DNA of 19,082 nucleotides from Thermobaculum sp042408415 (GCA_042408415.1 JBHORE010000037.1:1-19082); one strand, 5' to 3'; positions 7,673 to 14,993 are shown, counted from the stretch's first letter. Made by a program: numbers and translations. Notes: generated by a model not told the origin, from the sequence alone.

Positions 7673-8249
7673 CGACCGTCTTGGTGTGTGGGCCCACCTG
7701 TAACCGCATGACATGGCGACGTGTACCAGCGCGTCCCACCTCTTGGAATCCCGCCGCCTTGAATACCGACACGAATCCCATGAAGCGGTAGCTTGGGGAG
7801 TCAGGGTCCACAGGATAAGCCTCCACGATCGAGGCCCCGTGTGCACGAGCGTGCTCGACTGCTGCCTCGATCATCCGGTGCGTGATGCCTCGGCCGCGCA
7901 ATCGCCTGACAGCGAAGAAGCAAGTGATGGACCATATACCCTCGTCCGGGTCGCCATCGCCAACCAGTCCGCGGAAGGTTGATCTGGGGGCTACCGAGCA
8001 CCAAGCCACTGGTTCACCATCCAGGTAACCCAACAAGCCCACAGGCACGCCAGATGCTACTAGTTGGGCCATCGCCGCCTTGCGGCTCGGGCCGTCGATG
8101 CGCCGGGCTTGGCTGCGATTCGCCCTCCAGACCATGCACCAGCAGTATTTGGGGCCTCCACGGCTCTCGAACAAACGCTCGAAGTCCCCCCACCGGCTGG
8201 CATCCACCTCATAAAACTCGATGCTGGCTATTTCGTCTCCGTCGCTCAT
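7662..8249 (-). CDS. GNAT family N-acetyltransferase
   Basis: A 195-residue GNAT-fold protein. Residues ~9-90 hold the N-terminal half, with a Cys-containing GGPKYCWCMVWR segment (31-42) typical of one bacterial GNAT subfamily, and VGLLGYLDGEPVAWCSVAPR (70-89). Motif A, the acetyl-CoA pyrophosphate loop, is VRRLRGRGITHRMI (114-127). The motif B region (IVEAYPV, 141-147) and the closing FKAAGFQEVGR (163-173) follow. The acyl acceptor is unknown; it could be a small molecule or peptide amine. GGAGAG lies just before the ATG at 8249. Its stop codon region overlaps the ATG of the broken DUF1697 copy by 11 bases, so the two form an operon-like pair. Confidence 0.88.
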   Translation of the reverse strand: MSDGDEIASIEFYEVDASRWGDFERLFESRGGPKYCWCMVWRANRSQARRIDGPSRKAAMAQLVASGVPVGLLGYLDGEPVAWCSVAPRSTFRGLVGDGDPDEGIWSITCFFAVRRLRGRGITHRMIEAAVEHARAHGASIVEAYPVDPDSPSYRFMGFVSVFKAAGFQEVGRAGTRRHVMRLQVGPHTKTVDGE

Positions 8250-8377
8250 CGCTCTCCACAGGGCTTAGCGGACCCGCCTCGTTATATGGGTGAAATTATA
8301 CCCTCCAGGACTGTAAATGCATAGCCTCCCAGGCCTGCCAGCATGGTCACCGCGAAGCTGGTCTTCCGGCTCCATCC

Positions 8378-8815
8378 TCAACGCTCTCTTGGTTGTAGTG
8401 CGCTGGCGCGTGGGGTGGACATCCCGGAGGGCTGTGCACCCACGCCGAACTTGTCTGTCACCATTCCGTACAGTGGCACCTCCGCCTTACCGCCTTCCTG
8501 CAGCTTCCCGAATACCTCCCTGGCTGTCTGGGCATCGCTCACGCTGATGACTACGGTTACCTGTGATCCGAGCTGGTACGGCGTACCTGGGAAGTTATCG
8601 GAGAGCATGAGATCCGAGTTGCCGACTCTCAGGTGGGCGTGCAGCAGGCGGTCTTTCGCGTCCTCAGGCTCTCGATACGTTGGGTCTTAAGGTTCGGGCA
8701 TATCTCCGAAGTTTGAAACGCTAACGACCTTCGCCCCAGCGCGTCTTTGTAGAATTCCACAGCCTCGTGTCCGTTACCGTTCAGAACCAGATAGGGGGTT
8801 GATGTAATGGATCAC
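8378..8815 (-). pseudogene. PhnB-like VOC (glyoxalase-fold) pseudogene
   Basis: Read across frames, this is a PhnB/VOC-family protein. From a GTG at 8815 it gives IHYINP, then after one extra C (run near 8797-8801) YLVLNGNGHEAVEFYKDALG. After one missing G, AKVVSVSNFGDMPEP appears, then an in-frame TAA, then EPEDAKDRLLHAHLRVGNSDLMLSD, FPGTPYQLGSQVTVVISVSD and GMVTDKFGVG. Relative to the family, about seven residues (the usual QETFWSP-type segment) are missing before YGMVTDKFGVG, and the usual C-terminus is replaced by unrelated residues. Five independent lesions make a functional product very unlikely. It lies 34 bases downstream of the RibD-C-like reductase gene on the same strand and was probably its operon partner. 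Confidence 0.85.
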
Positions 8816-8849
8816 GGCAGATGCCCCCTGTGCGTTTTTTGACCCCTGA

Positions 8850-9392
8850 TCACACCTGATAGGTGAGAACGACCACTCCTGAGCTAAAGCTCTTGACGTC
8901 CTTGAGCTTCAGGGTCTTAGTACCGCTTCCGCCCTGGAAGAGCTGTTCCCCGCTTCCTATGACGATCGGAAAGACCATCAGCCGGTACTCATCGATGAGG
9001 TCATGCTGCATCAGCGTGCGCACGAGCTCGCCACTGCCGTAGATCAGCACATCCTGCCCAGGCTGCTGCTTCAGCTTCTGCACCTCTTCCAATATGTTCT
9101 CCCTGATCAGCCTGGAGTTGTTCCACTCGAGTGGTTCCTCCAGGGTCGTCGAGACGACGTACTTGGGCAGGCTGTTCATCCTATTAGCGAAGCCAGCCTC
9201 ATCGGTCATAGATGGCCAGGCGGCCGCGAACCCCTGATAGGTCACCCTGCCCAGCAGGAGGGCATCGCTTGAGAACAGCTCATCCAGCTTGAATTTTGCC
9301 GACTCCTCGCTCCAGAACTGGAAGGACCATTTATCTGGGGATTCCATGACTCCATCCAGCGTCAGGTACATCGAGGCTATCACTCTTCTCAT
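8850..9392 (-). CDS. Dihydrofolate reductase family protein (RibD C-terminal domain-like)
   Basis: A 180-residue stand-alone RibD-C/DHFR-fold protein of the YyaP/YwjB type. It shows RRVIASMYLTLDGVME at the N-terminus, a conserved DALLLGRVTYQGFAAAWP stretch, KYVVSTTLEEP, DVLIYGSGELVRTLMQHDLIDEYRLMVFPIVIGSG and a closing SGVVVLTYQV. These are the NADPH-binding and active-site segments of the family; the physiological substrate of most such proteins is unknown. It is not full RibD, because there is no deaminase domain. The start is ATG 9392, five bases after GGAGG (9398-9402). A longer frame to 9422 adds 10 unconserved residues. It lies downstream of ribH in the same orientation, across a 420-base gap. 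Confidence 0.88.
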   Translation of the reverse strand: MRRVIASMYLTLDGVMESPDKWSFQFWSEESAKFKLDELFSSDALLLGRVTYQGFAAAWPSMTDEAGFANRMNSLPKYVVSTTLEEPLEWNNSRLIRENILEEVQKLKQQPGQDVLIYGSGELVRTLMQHDLIDEYRLMVFPIVIGSGEQLFQGGSGTKTLKLKDVKSFSSGVVVLTYQV

Positions 9393-9814
9393 CATTACCT
9401 CCATTTTTTGAGCCTTGGTCAAGCGACACCCAACGAGTTATCCCCGCTATATGGTCTTCCCATCGCCGCGCTCATACCATCTAGCGTCGCTAACAGAAGC
9501 TCTTTTGTTCGAGCGCTTTGATCTTGCCACTCATGAGCGGTCAAGTGGATCTATCCTAGCATGTCGATGTGTCGGTATGCCGGATATCTCCATGGCTGGC
9601 TGTTTGGGATGTGCACGCCGAGGAGTGATCCGTTCCCCTACCTATCTCAGCCCATCATCCAGCATCTGATGAGAGATAGGGGGCGCGCTGCACGGCAGGG
9701 GATAACCTTAGTGGTCCTCAGGTGATCCCTGCTCTGTGCTTCGAGACTGGGTCGCAGGGTCGAGTTCGGAGCAGCTTGTTGGCCACCGAGCGGCTTCTCA
9801 GCTGCTGGGAGGCG
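9393..9814. other. Gene-free stretch with one inverted repeat
   Basis: I see no convincing gene between ribH and the reductase; the ORF at 9415-9669 on the plus strand has no family features. An inverted repeat lies at 9641-9680: outer arms CCTATCTC (9641-9648) and GAGATAGG (9673-9680), inner arms CATCA (9653-9657) and TGATG (9667-9671). It has no U-run on either strand. It may act as a transcript-end structure for the rib operon. Confidence 0.4.
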
Positions 9815-10282
9815 CTAGCCGATGGATGTCATCAAGTTAGCCATTTCCAGGGCTGACACCGCTGCCTCGTAGCCTTTGTTCCCTGCCTTGCCGCCGGCCC
9901 TATCCAGTGCCTGCTCAAGGGTGTCCGTGGTGAGCACGCCGAATATGACCGGTAAGCCAGAGTCCAGCGCCGCCCTCGACACACCTGCGGTCACGGCTGA
10001 CACCACTGCGTCATAGTGGCCCGTCTCGCCGCGTATGACCGCCCCAAGGCATATCACCGCCGCGAACTCCCCCGTGCGCGCGAGCCTGTTCGCGACGAGC
10101 GGGATCTCGAAGGAGCCCGGCACCCAGGCCACGCTTATCCTCTTGTCCTCCACGCCGTGCTGGCGAAGGGCGTCCAGGGCGCCCTCCAGCAGCCTCAGGG
10201 TCACCAGCTCGTTGAATCTGGAGACGACTATGGCGAACCTGTGGCCCTTGTCGACCCTGTGCGACTTGTAGCTGTGGATCAT
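9815..10282 (-). CDS. ribH: 6,7-dimethyl-8-ribityllumazine synthase
   Basis: A 155-residue lumazine synthase, full length for the family. It condenses 5-amino-6-ribitylamino-uracil with 3,4-dihydroxy-2-butanone 4-phosphate to form the lumazine precursor of riboflavin, usually in icosahedral or pentameric cytoplasmic assemblies. Visible motifs: SRFN (21-24), VPGSFEIP (54-61), CLGAVIRGETGHYD (78-91) with catalytic His89, GVLTTDT (115-121) and GNKGYEAA (134-141). It is the last gene of the rib operon: its ATG overlaps the ribBA stop by four bases (ATGA), so translation is probably coupled. Confidence 0.97.
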   Translation of the reverse strand: MIHSYKSHRVDKGHRFAIVVSRFNELVTLRLLEGALDALRQHGVEDKRISVAWVPGSFEIPLVANRLARTGEFAAVICLGAVIRGETGHYDAVVSAVTAGVSRAALDSGLPVIFGVLTTDTLEQALDRAGGKAGNKGYEAAVSALEMANLMTSIG

Positions 10283-11502
10283 CTTTGTTCTCCTGTGGGG
10301 GTATGTATCTGCAGCCAGTGTCCGAGCTTCAGCTTCTTCGTCTGCAGGTACCTCAGGTTGTGCTTGCGAGGTGGTATCTCCAAGGGTACCCTCTCAAGCA
10401 CCTCGATGCCATTGGCGCGCAGGCCCTCTATCTTGCAAGGGTTGTTCGTTAGCAACCTAACGGTGCTTACTCCTAGGTCTCGGAGGATCTCAGCCGCCAC
10501 GGCGTAGTCTCGCTCGTCGGGCTGGAATCCCAGGTGCTCGTTGGCCTCCACCGTATCCAGTCCCTCGTCCTGTAGAGCGTAGGCCCTCAGCTTGTTCAGC
10601 AGCCCTATGCCCCGCCCTTCCTGTCGCAGGTAGATCAGGATGCCTCCCTGGGAGGCTATCATCTGCAGTGCTCGCTCGAGCTGTGGGCCGCAGTCGCACC
10701 TCTCGGAACCCAGCACATCGCCCGTGAAGCACTCGGAGTGCAGGCGCACCAGGGGGGCGCTTCCGAGCTCGCCGTGGATGAGCGCCAGGTGGGGCTCCCT
10801 TGAATCCGGCGCGGTGTAGGCCACGAGCGTGAACTCACCATTAGCCGTGGGCAGCCTCACCGGCCGTGCTTTTCCCATCCTACACTCGCTCTCGACCGCA
10901 CGAGCATCGACCACCTCCTGCATCGTCACGACATGCAGGTTGTGCCGACGGGCAAACTCCTCCAGATCGTCTCCCCAGGCCATCCTGCCACTAGGGGCCA
11001 TGATCTCGCAGATCACTGCCACCGGCTGCAGCCCTGCCATGACCATAAGGTCCACGGCAGCCTCGGTGTGTCCCCGTCGCTCCAGCACTCCTCCCTCCCT
11101 GGCTCTCAAGGGGAACACGTGCCCCGGCATGATGAAGTCGCCGGGGGTGGAGTTGGGATCGGCCAGGAGACTAATGGTGCGTGCCCGGTCGTAGGCCGAG
11201 ATGCCGGTGGTGATGCCGCTGGCGGCGTCCACAGGCACGCCGAAGGCGGTGCCGTGTGCCGAGGTGTTGCGCTCTGTCGAGACCATCGGGGGGATGCCCA
11301 GCCGGTCCATGCGCTGGCCGCGCATGGCCACGCATATCAGCCCGCACGCCTCACGGGCCATGAAGTTTATTGCCTCGGGAGTTGCGTGCTCCGCCGCGAG
11401 CACCAGGTCGGCCTCGCGCTCGCGCGACTCATCGTCCACCACTATCACGAACCTGCCGGCCCGCAGGTCCTCCAATGCTTGCTGGATCCTGCTTGCCGTC
11501 AT
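10279..11502 (-). CDS. ribBA: Bifunctional DHBP synthase / GTP cyclohydrolase II
   Basis: This 407-residue fusion supplies both riboflavin precursors. The N-terminal half (~1-203) is 3,4-dihydroxy-2-butanone-4-phosphate synthase: an acidic loop DDESREREADL (23-33), GTAFGVPVDA, TTGISAYDRARTI, and GHTEAAVDL (144-152) with His145. The loop differs from the usual DDEDRENEGD by Arg29 and Ala31, but E28, E30 and D32 are kept. The C-terminal half (~208-400) is GTP cyclohydrolase II, with zinc ligands Cys258, Cys269 and Cys271 (CDCG), the RQEGRGIGL loop (293-301) and TNNPCKIEGL (352-361). Its start overlaps the ribE stop and its stop overlaps the ribH start, both as ATGA. Confidence 0.97.
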   Translation of the reverse strand: MTASRIQQALEDLRAGRFVIVVDDESREREADLVLAAEHATPEAINFMAREACGLICVAMRGQRMDRLGIPPMVSTERNTSAHGTAFGVPVDAASGITTGISAYDRARTISLLADPNSTPGDFIMPGHVFPLRAREGGVLERRGHTEAAVDLMVMAGLQPVAVICEIMAPSGRMAWGDDLEEFARRHNLHVVTMQEVVDARAVESECRMGKARPVRLPTANGEFTLVAYTAPDSREPHLALIHGELGSAPLVRLHSECFTGDVLGSERCDCGPQLERALQMIASQGGILIYLRQEGRGIGLLNKLRAYALQDEGLDTVEANEHLGFQPDERDYAVAAEILRDLGVSTVRLLTNNPCKIEGLRANGIEVLERVPLEIPPRKHNLRYLQTKKLKLGHWLQIHTPTGEQR

Positions 11503-12104
11503 GCCCCCACCTCCGTCTGATGGAACCGCAGCAGGCGCTCGACGTACTTGCCGAGCATGTCCACCTCGAGGTTGACCAGCTCGCCCACCTGCTTGCGGGC
11601 GAGCGTGACCTTATGCTGGGTGTGATACACGAGCGAGACCGTGAAGGCATCTTCCAGCGCGTCCACTACCGTTAGGCTGATGCCGTCGACTGCTATGCAC
11701 CCCTTGGGTACCACATAGCGGGCCAGCTCCCTCGGCAGACCTATCTTCAGCCAGAGTGCGCCCTCCTCTGGCCAGCGCTCCAAAATTGTGCCCGTGGCGT
11801 CGATGTGTCCCTGGACGAAGTGGCCTCCCACCCTGCCGTCGAAGCGGAGCGAGCGCTCTAGGTTGACCTCGTCGCCCGCTCGCAAGCTGCCTAGGTTGGT
11901 GCGCCGCAGCGTCTCGGGCATGATCCCCACCGTGAAGGAGTGCTCATCCAGGGCGTCGACGGTTAGGCAGACGCCGTTGACCGCGATGCGGTCCCCCAGC
12001 TGGGTCCCCTCCAGCACTCGCCGACATGATATACGCATCCAGCGAGGCTCATCTAGGTGGAGTTCCTCGACCTTACCGGTTTCCTCCACTATGCCTGAGA
12101 ACAT
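11499..12104 (-). CDS. ribE: Riboflavin synthase alpha subunit
   Basis: A 201-residue riboflavin synthase that dismutates two lumazine molecules into riboflavin. The two tandem lumazine-binding barrels are clear: MFSGIVEETG with VNGVCLTVD (42-50) and HFVQGHID (95-102) in the first half, and VDGISLTVVD in the second. The start is ATG 12104, because MFSGIVEE is the family N-terminus and GAGGAGG lies 5 bases ahead. The longer frame to 12134 would add 10 residues encoded by leader RNA. It is the first gene of the operon, directly after the FMN riboswitch. Some nomenclatures call it ribC. Confidence 0.97.
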   Translation of the reverse strand: MFSGIVEETGKVEELHLDEPRWMRISCRRVLEGTQLGDRIAVNGVCLTVDALDEHSFTVGIMPETLRRTNLGSLRAGDEVNLERSLRFDGRVGGHFVQGHIDATGTILERWPEEGALWLKIGLPRELARYVVPKGCIAVDGISLTVVDALEDAFTVSLVYHTQHKVTLARKQVGELVNLEVDMLGKYVERLLRFHQTEVGA

Positions 12105-12142
12105 CTTTGCCTCCTCATGCAGGCCTGTGGGCATGGGGGCTA

Positions 12143-12181
12143 CAAAAAGATGTCCCGAGAACCTGATGGCTCCCGGGACAT
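12143..12181 (-). terminator. Leader terminator of the FMN riboswitch
   Basis: On the minus strand a strong stem (arms ATGTCCCGGGAGCC and GGTTCTCGGGACAT, 12181-12150) is followed by CTTTTT. It sits between the aptamer and ribE, so FMN binding most likely causes premature termination. Confidence 0.9.
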
Positions 12182-12217
12182 GGATATGCGACTCAGACCC
12201 TTGCGGGATGATAAGTC

Positions 12218-12334
12218 GGACCTTCTCCCATCCGGACTCTTACCGTCGGCCCTGGAATCTCACCAGGTCCACCCCTGTTGCAGGGGGTCGCGGGCTCTAC
12301 CGCCGGTCGGGAATTGCACCCTGCCCCGAAGGCC
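12218..12334 (-). promoter_or_regulatory. FMN riboswitch (RFN element)
   Basis: The minus strand shows the full RFN consensus in order: TTCGGGGCAGGGTGCAATTC, CCGACCGGCGGTAGAGCCCG, GACCTGGTGAGATTCCAGG, GCCGACGGTAAGAGTCCGG, ATGGGAGAAGG. A variable GC-rich hairpin is inserted before GGTGGACC. It senses FMN and controls the riboflavin operon; with the terminator just downstream it should switch off transcription when FMN is abundant. Confidence 0.97.
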
Positions 12335-12349
12335 GTATGTGTTTTTTGT

Positions 12350-12379
12350 ATTATAGACGAAAGTTATTAAAGTTATTAA
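12350..12379 (-). promoter_or_regulatory. Promoter of the rib operon
   Basis: A perfect TATAAT lies at 12350-12355 (minus strand), with a weaker -35-like TTAATA about 18 bases upstream. The start would be near 12343, just ahead of the FMN aptamer. A 9-base direct repeat (AAGTTATTA on the plus strand, 12361-12369 and 12370-12378) overlaps the -35 region. Confidence 0.65.
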
Positions 12380-12396
12380 GGTTGTGCCATTGGGCA

Positions 12397-12771
12397 TCAA
12401 TACCATCTCGTTAGGTACAACGAACACGAAGACCCGATAGTTACTGGGAGTTTCCAGATCTGGATCTCGGTGGAGCTGAGTTGATCGCAATATCTATCCT
12501 CCATCTGGAAGTGGAGGTGGTTGGTACCAGTTCTCTGATGCCAATCCAGTTGGGGGTTGTCGTAGCGCAGGGTGTTGATTATTCTGGCCTGCACGTAGTT
12601 ATGGGTGACTATGCCGTCGCCCACATCGCTTTGGGCACACGCATGCTCACCCCCCCCCACTCCATCATCGTGGATAGACCATAAATGGAAATTACCACCG
12701 GTATATGGGTGGTCAGCGTGGGCTTTCCCCAGGGCGAGCAGCGATAATCCTAGAAAGATAACAACTCCCAA
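12397..12771 (-). CDS. Small secreted hypothetical protein, 5' end probably frameshifted
   Basis: From a TTG at 12771 the frame gives a hydrophobic segment, GVVIFLGLSLLALGKAHA, ending in an Ala-x-Ala signal-peptidase site, then about 105 residues with four Cys and many His/Asp. I recognise no family. There is no ATG or GTG in this frame before an upstream stop. An ATG at 12818 is one base out of frame: one extra A in its AAA run would give MNKILPRSWLSTLNAVLGVV joined to the hydrophobic core, a textbook signal peptide. A nine-G run (plus-strand C run at 12650-12658) inside the gene is another slippage site. It lies just upstream of the rib promoter, same strand. Export is likely; function is unknown. 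Confidence 0.55.
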   Translation of the reverse strand: MGVVIFLGLSLLALGKAHADHPYTGGNFHLWSIHDDGVGGGEHACAQSDVGDGIVTHNYVQARIINTLRYDNPQLDWHQRTGTNHLHFQMEDRYCDQLSSTEIQIWKLPVTIGSSCSLYLTRWY

Positions 12772-12818
12772 GACAGCATTTAGGGTAGATAACCATGATC
12801 TGGGTAGTATTTGTTCAT

Positions 12819-13215
12819 GTATGTCTGCTTACGCTTTGATTAGGTGTAAAGATATAGCTCAGATCACATATGGATCAATCCTGTATTGCGATAGTTGTTT
12901 ACAAGCAGTACGACAAGCTCTATGCTCACCAGGAAGAGATAACGAAGCGTAGGGGGATGAGCGGTAGGGGTATTCAGGTTGCCGCTATGGGAAGGGGTCT
13001 CCTTAGCCCCCGCAGGCTTGTGTTCTGGTGGAAGGCATGGAGGTTTCCCCAGGGCTTGATGCGTGCGAGCGCGAACCCGCTTTGGTATCTGCTTTTGGCC
13101 TAGCATTACCCGCATGCTCGTTCCGAATTCCTTGGAGGGTCGCGCAACTTCACCGTGCCCAAGCAGCCTGGGAACTCCTCTAAGCTGCAAAGATTACGAG
13201 TGCTAGCGATAAGTC
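12819..13215. other. Stretch without a confident gene
   Basis: Two opposing ORFs (12870-13103 plus, 12864-13190 minus) overlap almost entirely and neither shows family motifs. The first 30 residues of the plus frame look protein-like (YKQYDKLYAHQEEITKRR), but the rest is Arg/Trp-rich. I see no tRNA, terminator or insertion-sequence ends here. Confidence 0.4.
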
Positions 13216-13356
13216 TTACTCAGCCTCTAGGATGGTGTCGTTGTGAATGCCCTTGGTGCCAGCTTGTAAGATGTAGGTCCGCCCGTCGATAGGTATGTGC
13301 TGGAAGCCATTGGATGAGAGATAATGGTGTGCTTCCTGACGGATAGCCTGTATCAC
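13216..13356 (-). CDS. Possible 46-residue small protein
   Basis: A GTG at 13356 opens a short frame with protein-like composition (IQAIRQEAHHYLSSNGFQ, IDGRTYILQAGTKGI, ending ILEAE and TAA). The ribosome site is weak (GAGAG about 9 bases upstream). Just upstream, a different frame from ATG 13414 also looks protein-like (MSIVRDIKVRHDDHLRAIS), so this may be the second part of a ~65-residue protein with a frameshift near 13356. No family is recognised. Confidence 0.35.
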   Translation of the reverse strand: MIQAIRQEAHHYLSSNGFQHIPIDGRTYILQAGTKGIHNDTILEAE

Positions 13357-13440
13357 TACTGATGGCTCTCAGGTGATCGTCATGCCGTACTTTGATATCC
13401 CGAACAATGCTCATCTCGAGGGTGATAATTATTTGTGAAG

Positions 13441-14346
13441 TTATACGTGCTGAGCTCTACGCCGCCACTGGGCTGGGGGGATCCCCATAGCTTTCTTGAA
13501 GGCTCGGTTGAAGCCTTCTTCAGATTCGTAGCCAACCTGATGAGCCACATAGGAAACGCTACTCCCGGAGCCTAATAACATGTCGGCAGCTATCTGAAGT
13601 CTCCATCTGTTTAGGTAATGAATAGGGCCCATCCCGAGTAATTTACCAAACCTCTCGGTAAGCGTGGAGCGCGAGCATGGGATGTGTTTGGCCAACTCCT
13701 CTACACTCCATCTATGAGCTGGATGAGCATGAATCTCTGCCAGAGCTTGCCTTACTATGGGGTCGTTCAGGGCCAAAAGCCATCTTGGTGTTGGCGTGGG
13801 GTTGCTTGTCAAGTGACACCTCAGAGCATGGATTAGGAGCAACTCTGACAGGCGAAGCAGGATAGATGGCGGATCTATCTTTTCACCTCCGCTTGCTACC
13901 GATATGTACAGGATGCTTGCTCTAATCCAAAGCGACTCTGGGCCTTTGGGCGGTAATATCTTGATGACAGGAGGCAGTAGACTCCTCAGGTTTGCAAGGA
14001 AATCATCGCTGTAATAGAGTTGCAGGCAGGCAAGCTTTGTTGCTGGCTCTGCTCTTATGATGTGTGAGTCCTCATCTAGAAGTAGCCCTATATCTCCTCC
14101 GTCTAGGGCTAAATCTCGGTCTTTCAGAAGAAGTACGCACGTGCCCGCTAATGCACAATAGACCCATATAGAGTTATGCTCTCTACTTTTCGTGAGATCG
14201 ACTGCATTGCTACCTGTAGTGGAATAGTATGTTGCCACAGCTGATGATATATGCACCGTGGCAAATATCTCATCTACTATACGCATCGAAACGTTACTAT
14301 CTGATATGTTAGGTGTTTCGGTCAAGCGTTCCGTCTTTCGCATCAT
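13441..14346 (-). CDS. AraC family transcriptional regulator
   Basis: A 301-residue regulator. Residues ~25-185 form a cupin-like sensor of the AraC_binding_6 type (TTGSNAVDLTKS, IWVYCALAGTCVLLL, LDGGDIGLLLDED). Residues ~195-298 are the AraC DNA-binding domain: helix-turn-helix 1 at about 213-234 (WSVEELAKHIPCSRSTLTERF) and helix-turn-helix 2 within SYVAHQVGYESEEGFNRAFKKAMGIPPAQWRR (265-296), which matches the family signature well. AGGAG lies 5 bases before the ATG. It is divergent from the DUF1326/DUF2182 genes starting about 190-670 bases away, so these are its most obvious targets, besides itself. The inducer is unknown. Confidence 0.93.
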   Translation of the reverse strand: MMRKTERLTETPNISDSNVSMRIVDEIFATVHISSAVATYYSTTGSNAVDLTKSREHNSIWVYCALAGTCVLLLKDRDLALDGGDIGLLLDEDSHIIRAEPATKLACLQLYYSDDFLANLRSLLPPVIKILPPKGPESLWIRASILYISVASGGEKIDPPSILLRLSELLLIHALRCHLTSNPTPTPRWLLALNDPIVRQALAEIHAHPAHRWSVEELAKHIPCSRSTLTERFGKLLGMGPIHYLNRWRLQIAADMLLGSGSSVSYVAHQVGYESEEGFNRAFKKAMGIPPAQWRRRAQHV

Positions 14347-14397
14347 TGTGCTCCTGGCTGAGGGTACCTATACTCAAGTCTTAGGATAGGGTGATCG

Positions 14398-14412
14398 TAC
14401 TCCCCACGAGTA
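14398..14412. promoter_or_regulatory. Short inverted repeat in the AraC/DUF1326 divergent region
   Basis: TACTC (14398-14402) and GAGTA (14408-14412) form a 5-5-5 inverted repeat about 50 bases upstream of the regulator start. It is a possible operator, but AraC proteins usually use direct repeats, so the call is weak. Confidence 0.2.
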
Positions 14413-14535
14413 AATTGTTTGTTGAGAATGTATGAGCGATCTCTTTGATGGGGTAATGGATCAAGGTCTGCAGACTAATTGTTTGGTTCCTGCAACACAT
14501 TTAGGCTCGTGGGCAAGATCCCTTTGAAATTGAAG

Positions 14536-14993
14536 GTGGTAGAGAATGGCATCACAATATCCACAACATGGAAGATAAAAGGATCGATAGTTCTAGCATG
14601 TAACTGCGACTGGGGGTGCCCATGTGACTTTAACGCGCCACCAACGCAGGGTCATTGCGAGGGGGGCTTGGCACATAGACGAAGGGAGCTATGGTGATGT
14701 GATCTTGGATGGCCTCAACTTCTCGGTGATTGGCCGGGGGCGATCCACGAAGGTAATGGGCAAGCACTTATCTTGATCGATGAGCTAGCAGATGATGCTC
14801 AGCGTAGTGTGATCTCCATGCTGCTGAGTGGTGAAGTTGGAAAGAGGGCTCCATCGCTGCCTCTCAGCGCTTTAGGGTGCACGATAGGGTGTCCTACGAG
14901 CACTCGGGCAAGTACGCGGCCTTCGCCCAGTTTGAGAACACTTTGGATCACTTTCGTAACCGTCAATGTATCCTTCCTGGGCCACATAGCTAA
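14536..14993 (+). pseudogene. DUF1326 family pseudogene (first copy)
   Basis: Pieces of a DUF1326 protein appear in successive frames. First is TTWKIKGSIVLACNCDWGCPCDF with APPTQGHCEGG, the Cys motif C-x-C-x3-C-x-C plus a later Cys, as in the intact copy at 15853. After a short deletion near 14660, WHIDEGSYGDVILDGLNF follows. After a shift in the G run near 14735-14741 comes IHEGNGQALILIDELADDAQ to LSGEVG. In a further frame VHDRVSYEHSGKYAAFAQF runs to a TAA at 14991. Much of the domain between LSGEVG and the terminal SGKYAAF strand is missing. The 5' end is uncertain (GTG at 14536, no good ribosome site). It stands immediately upstream of the DUF2182 gene. Confidence 0.82.

Noticed and set aside
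9640..9683. Inverted repeat considered as a standard intrinsic terminator for ribH
   Set aside because: No U-run follows the stem on either strand, and it is over 130 bases past the ribH stop.
10016..11575. Several plus-strand ORFs of 100-195 residues across ribH and ribBA
   Set aside because: They are antisense shadows of well-conserved rib genes and contain no recognisable domains.
12870..13103. 77-residue plus-strand ORF as a possible gene
   Set aside because: No ribosome site of note, no family features, an Arg/Trp-rich second half, and almost complete overlap with an opposing ORF.
14479..14535. TTG start at 14479 for the first DUF1326 copy
   Set aside because: The 19 residues before the GTG at 14536 do not resemble the family N-terminus and no ribosome site precedes the TTG.
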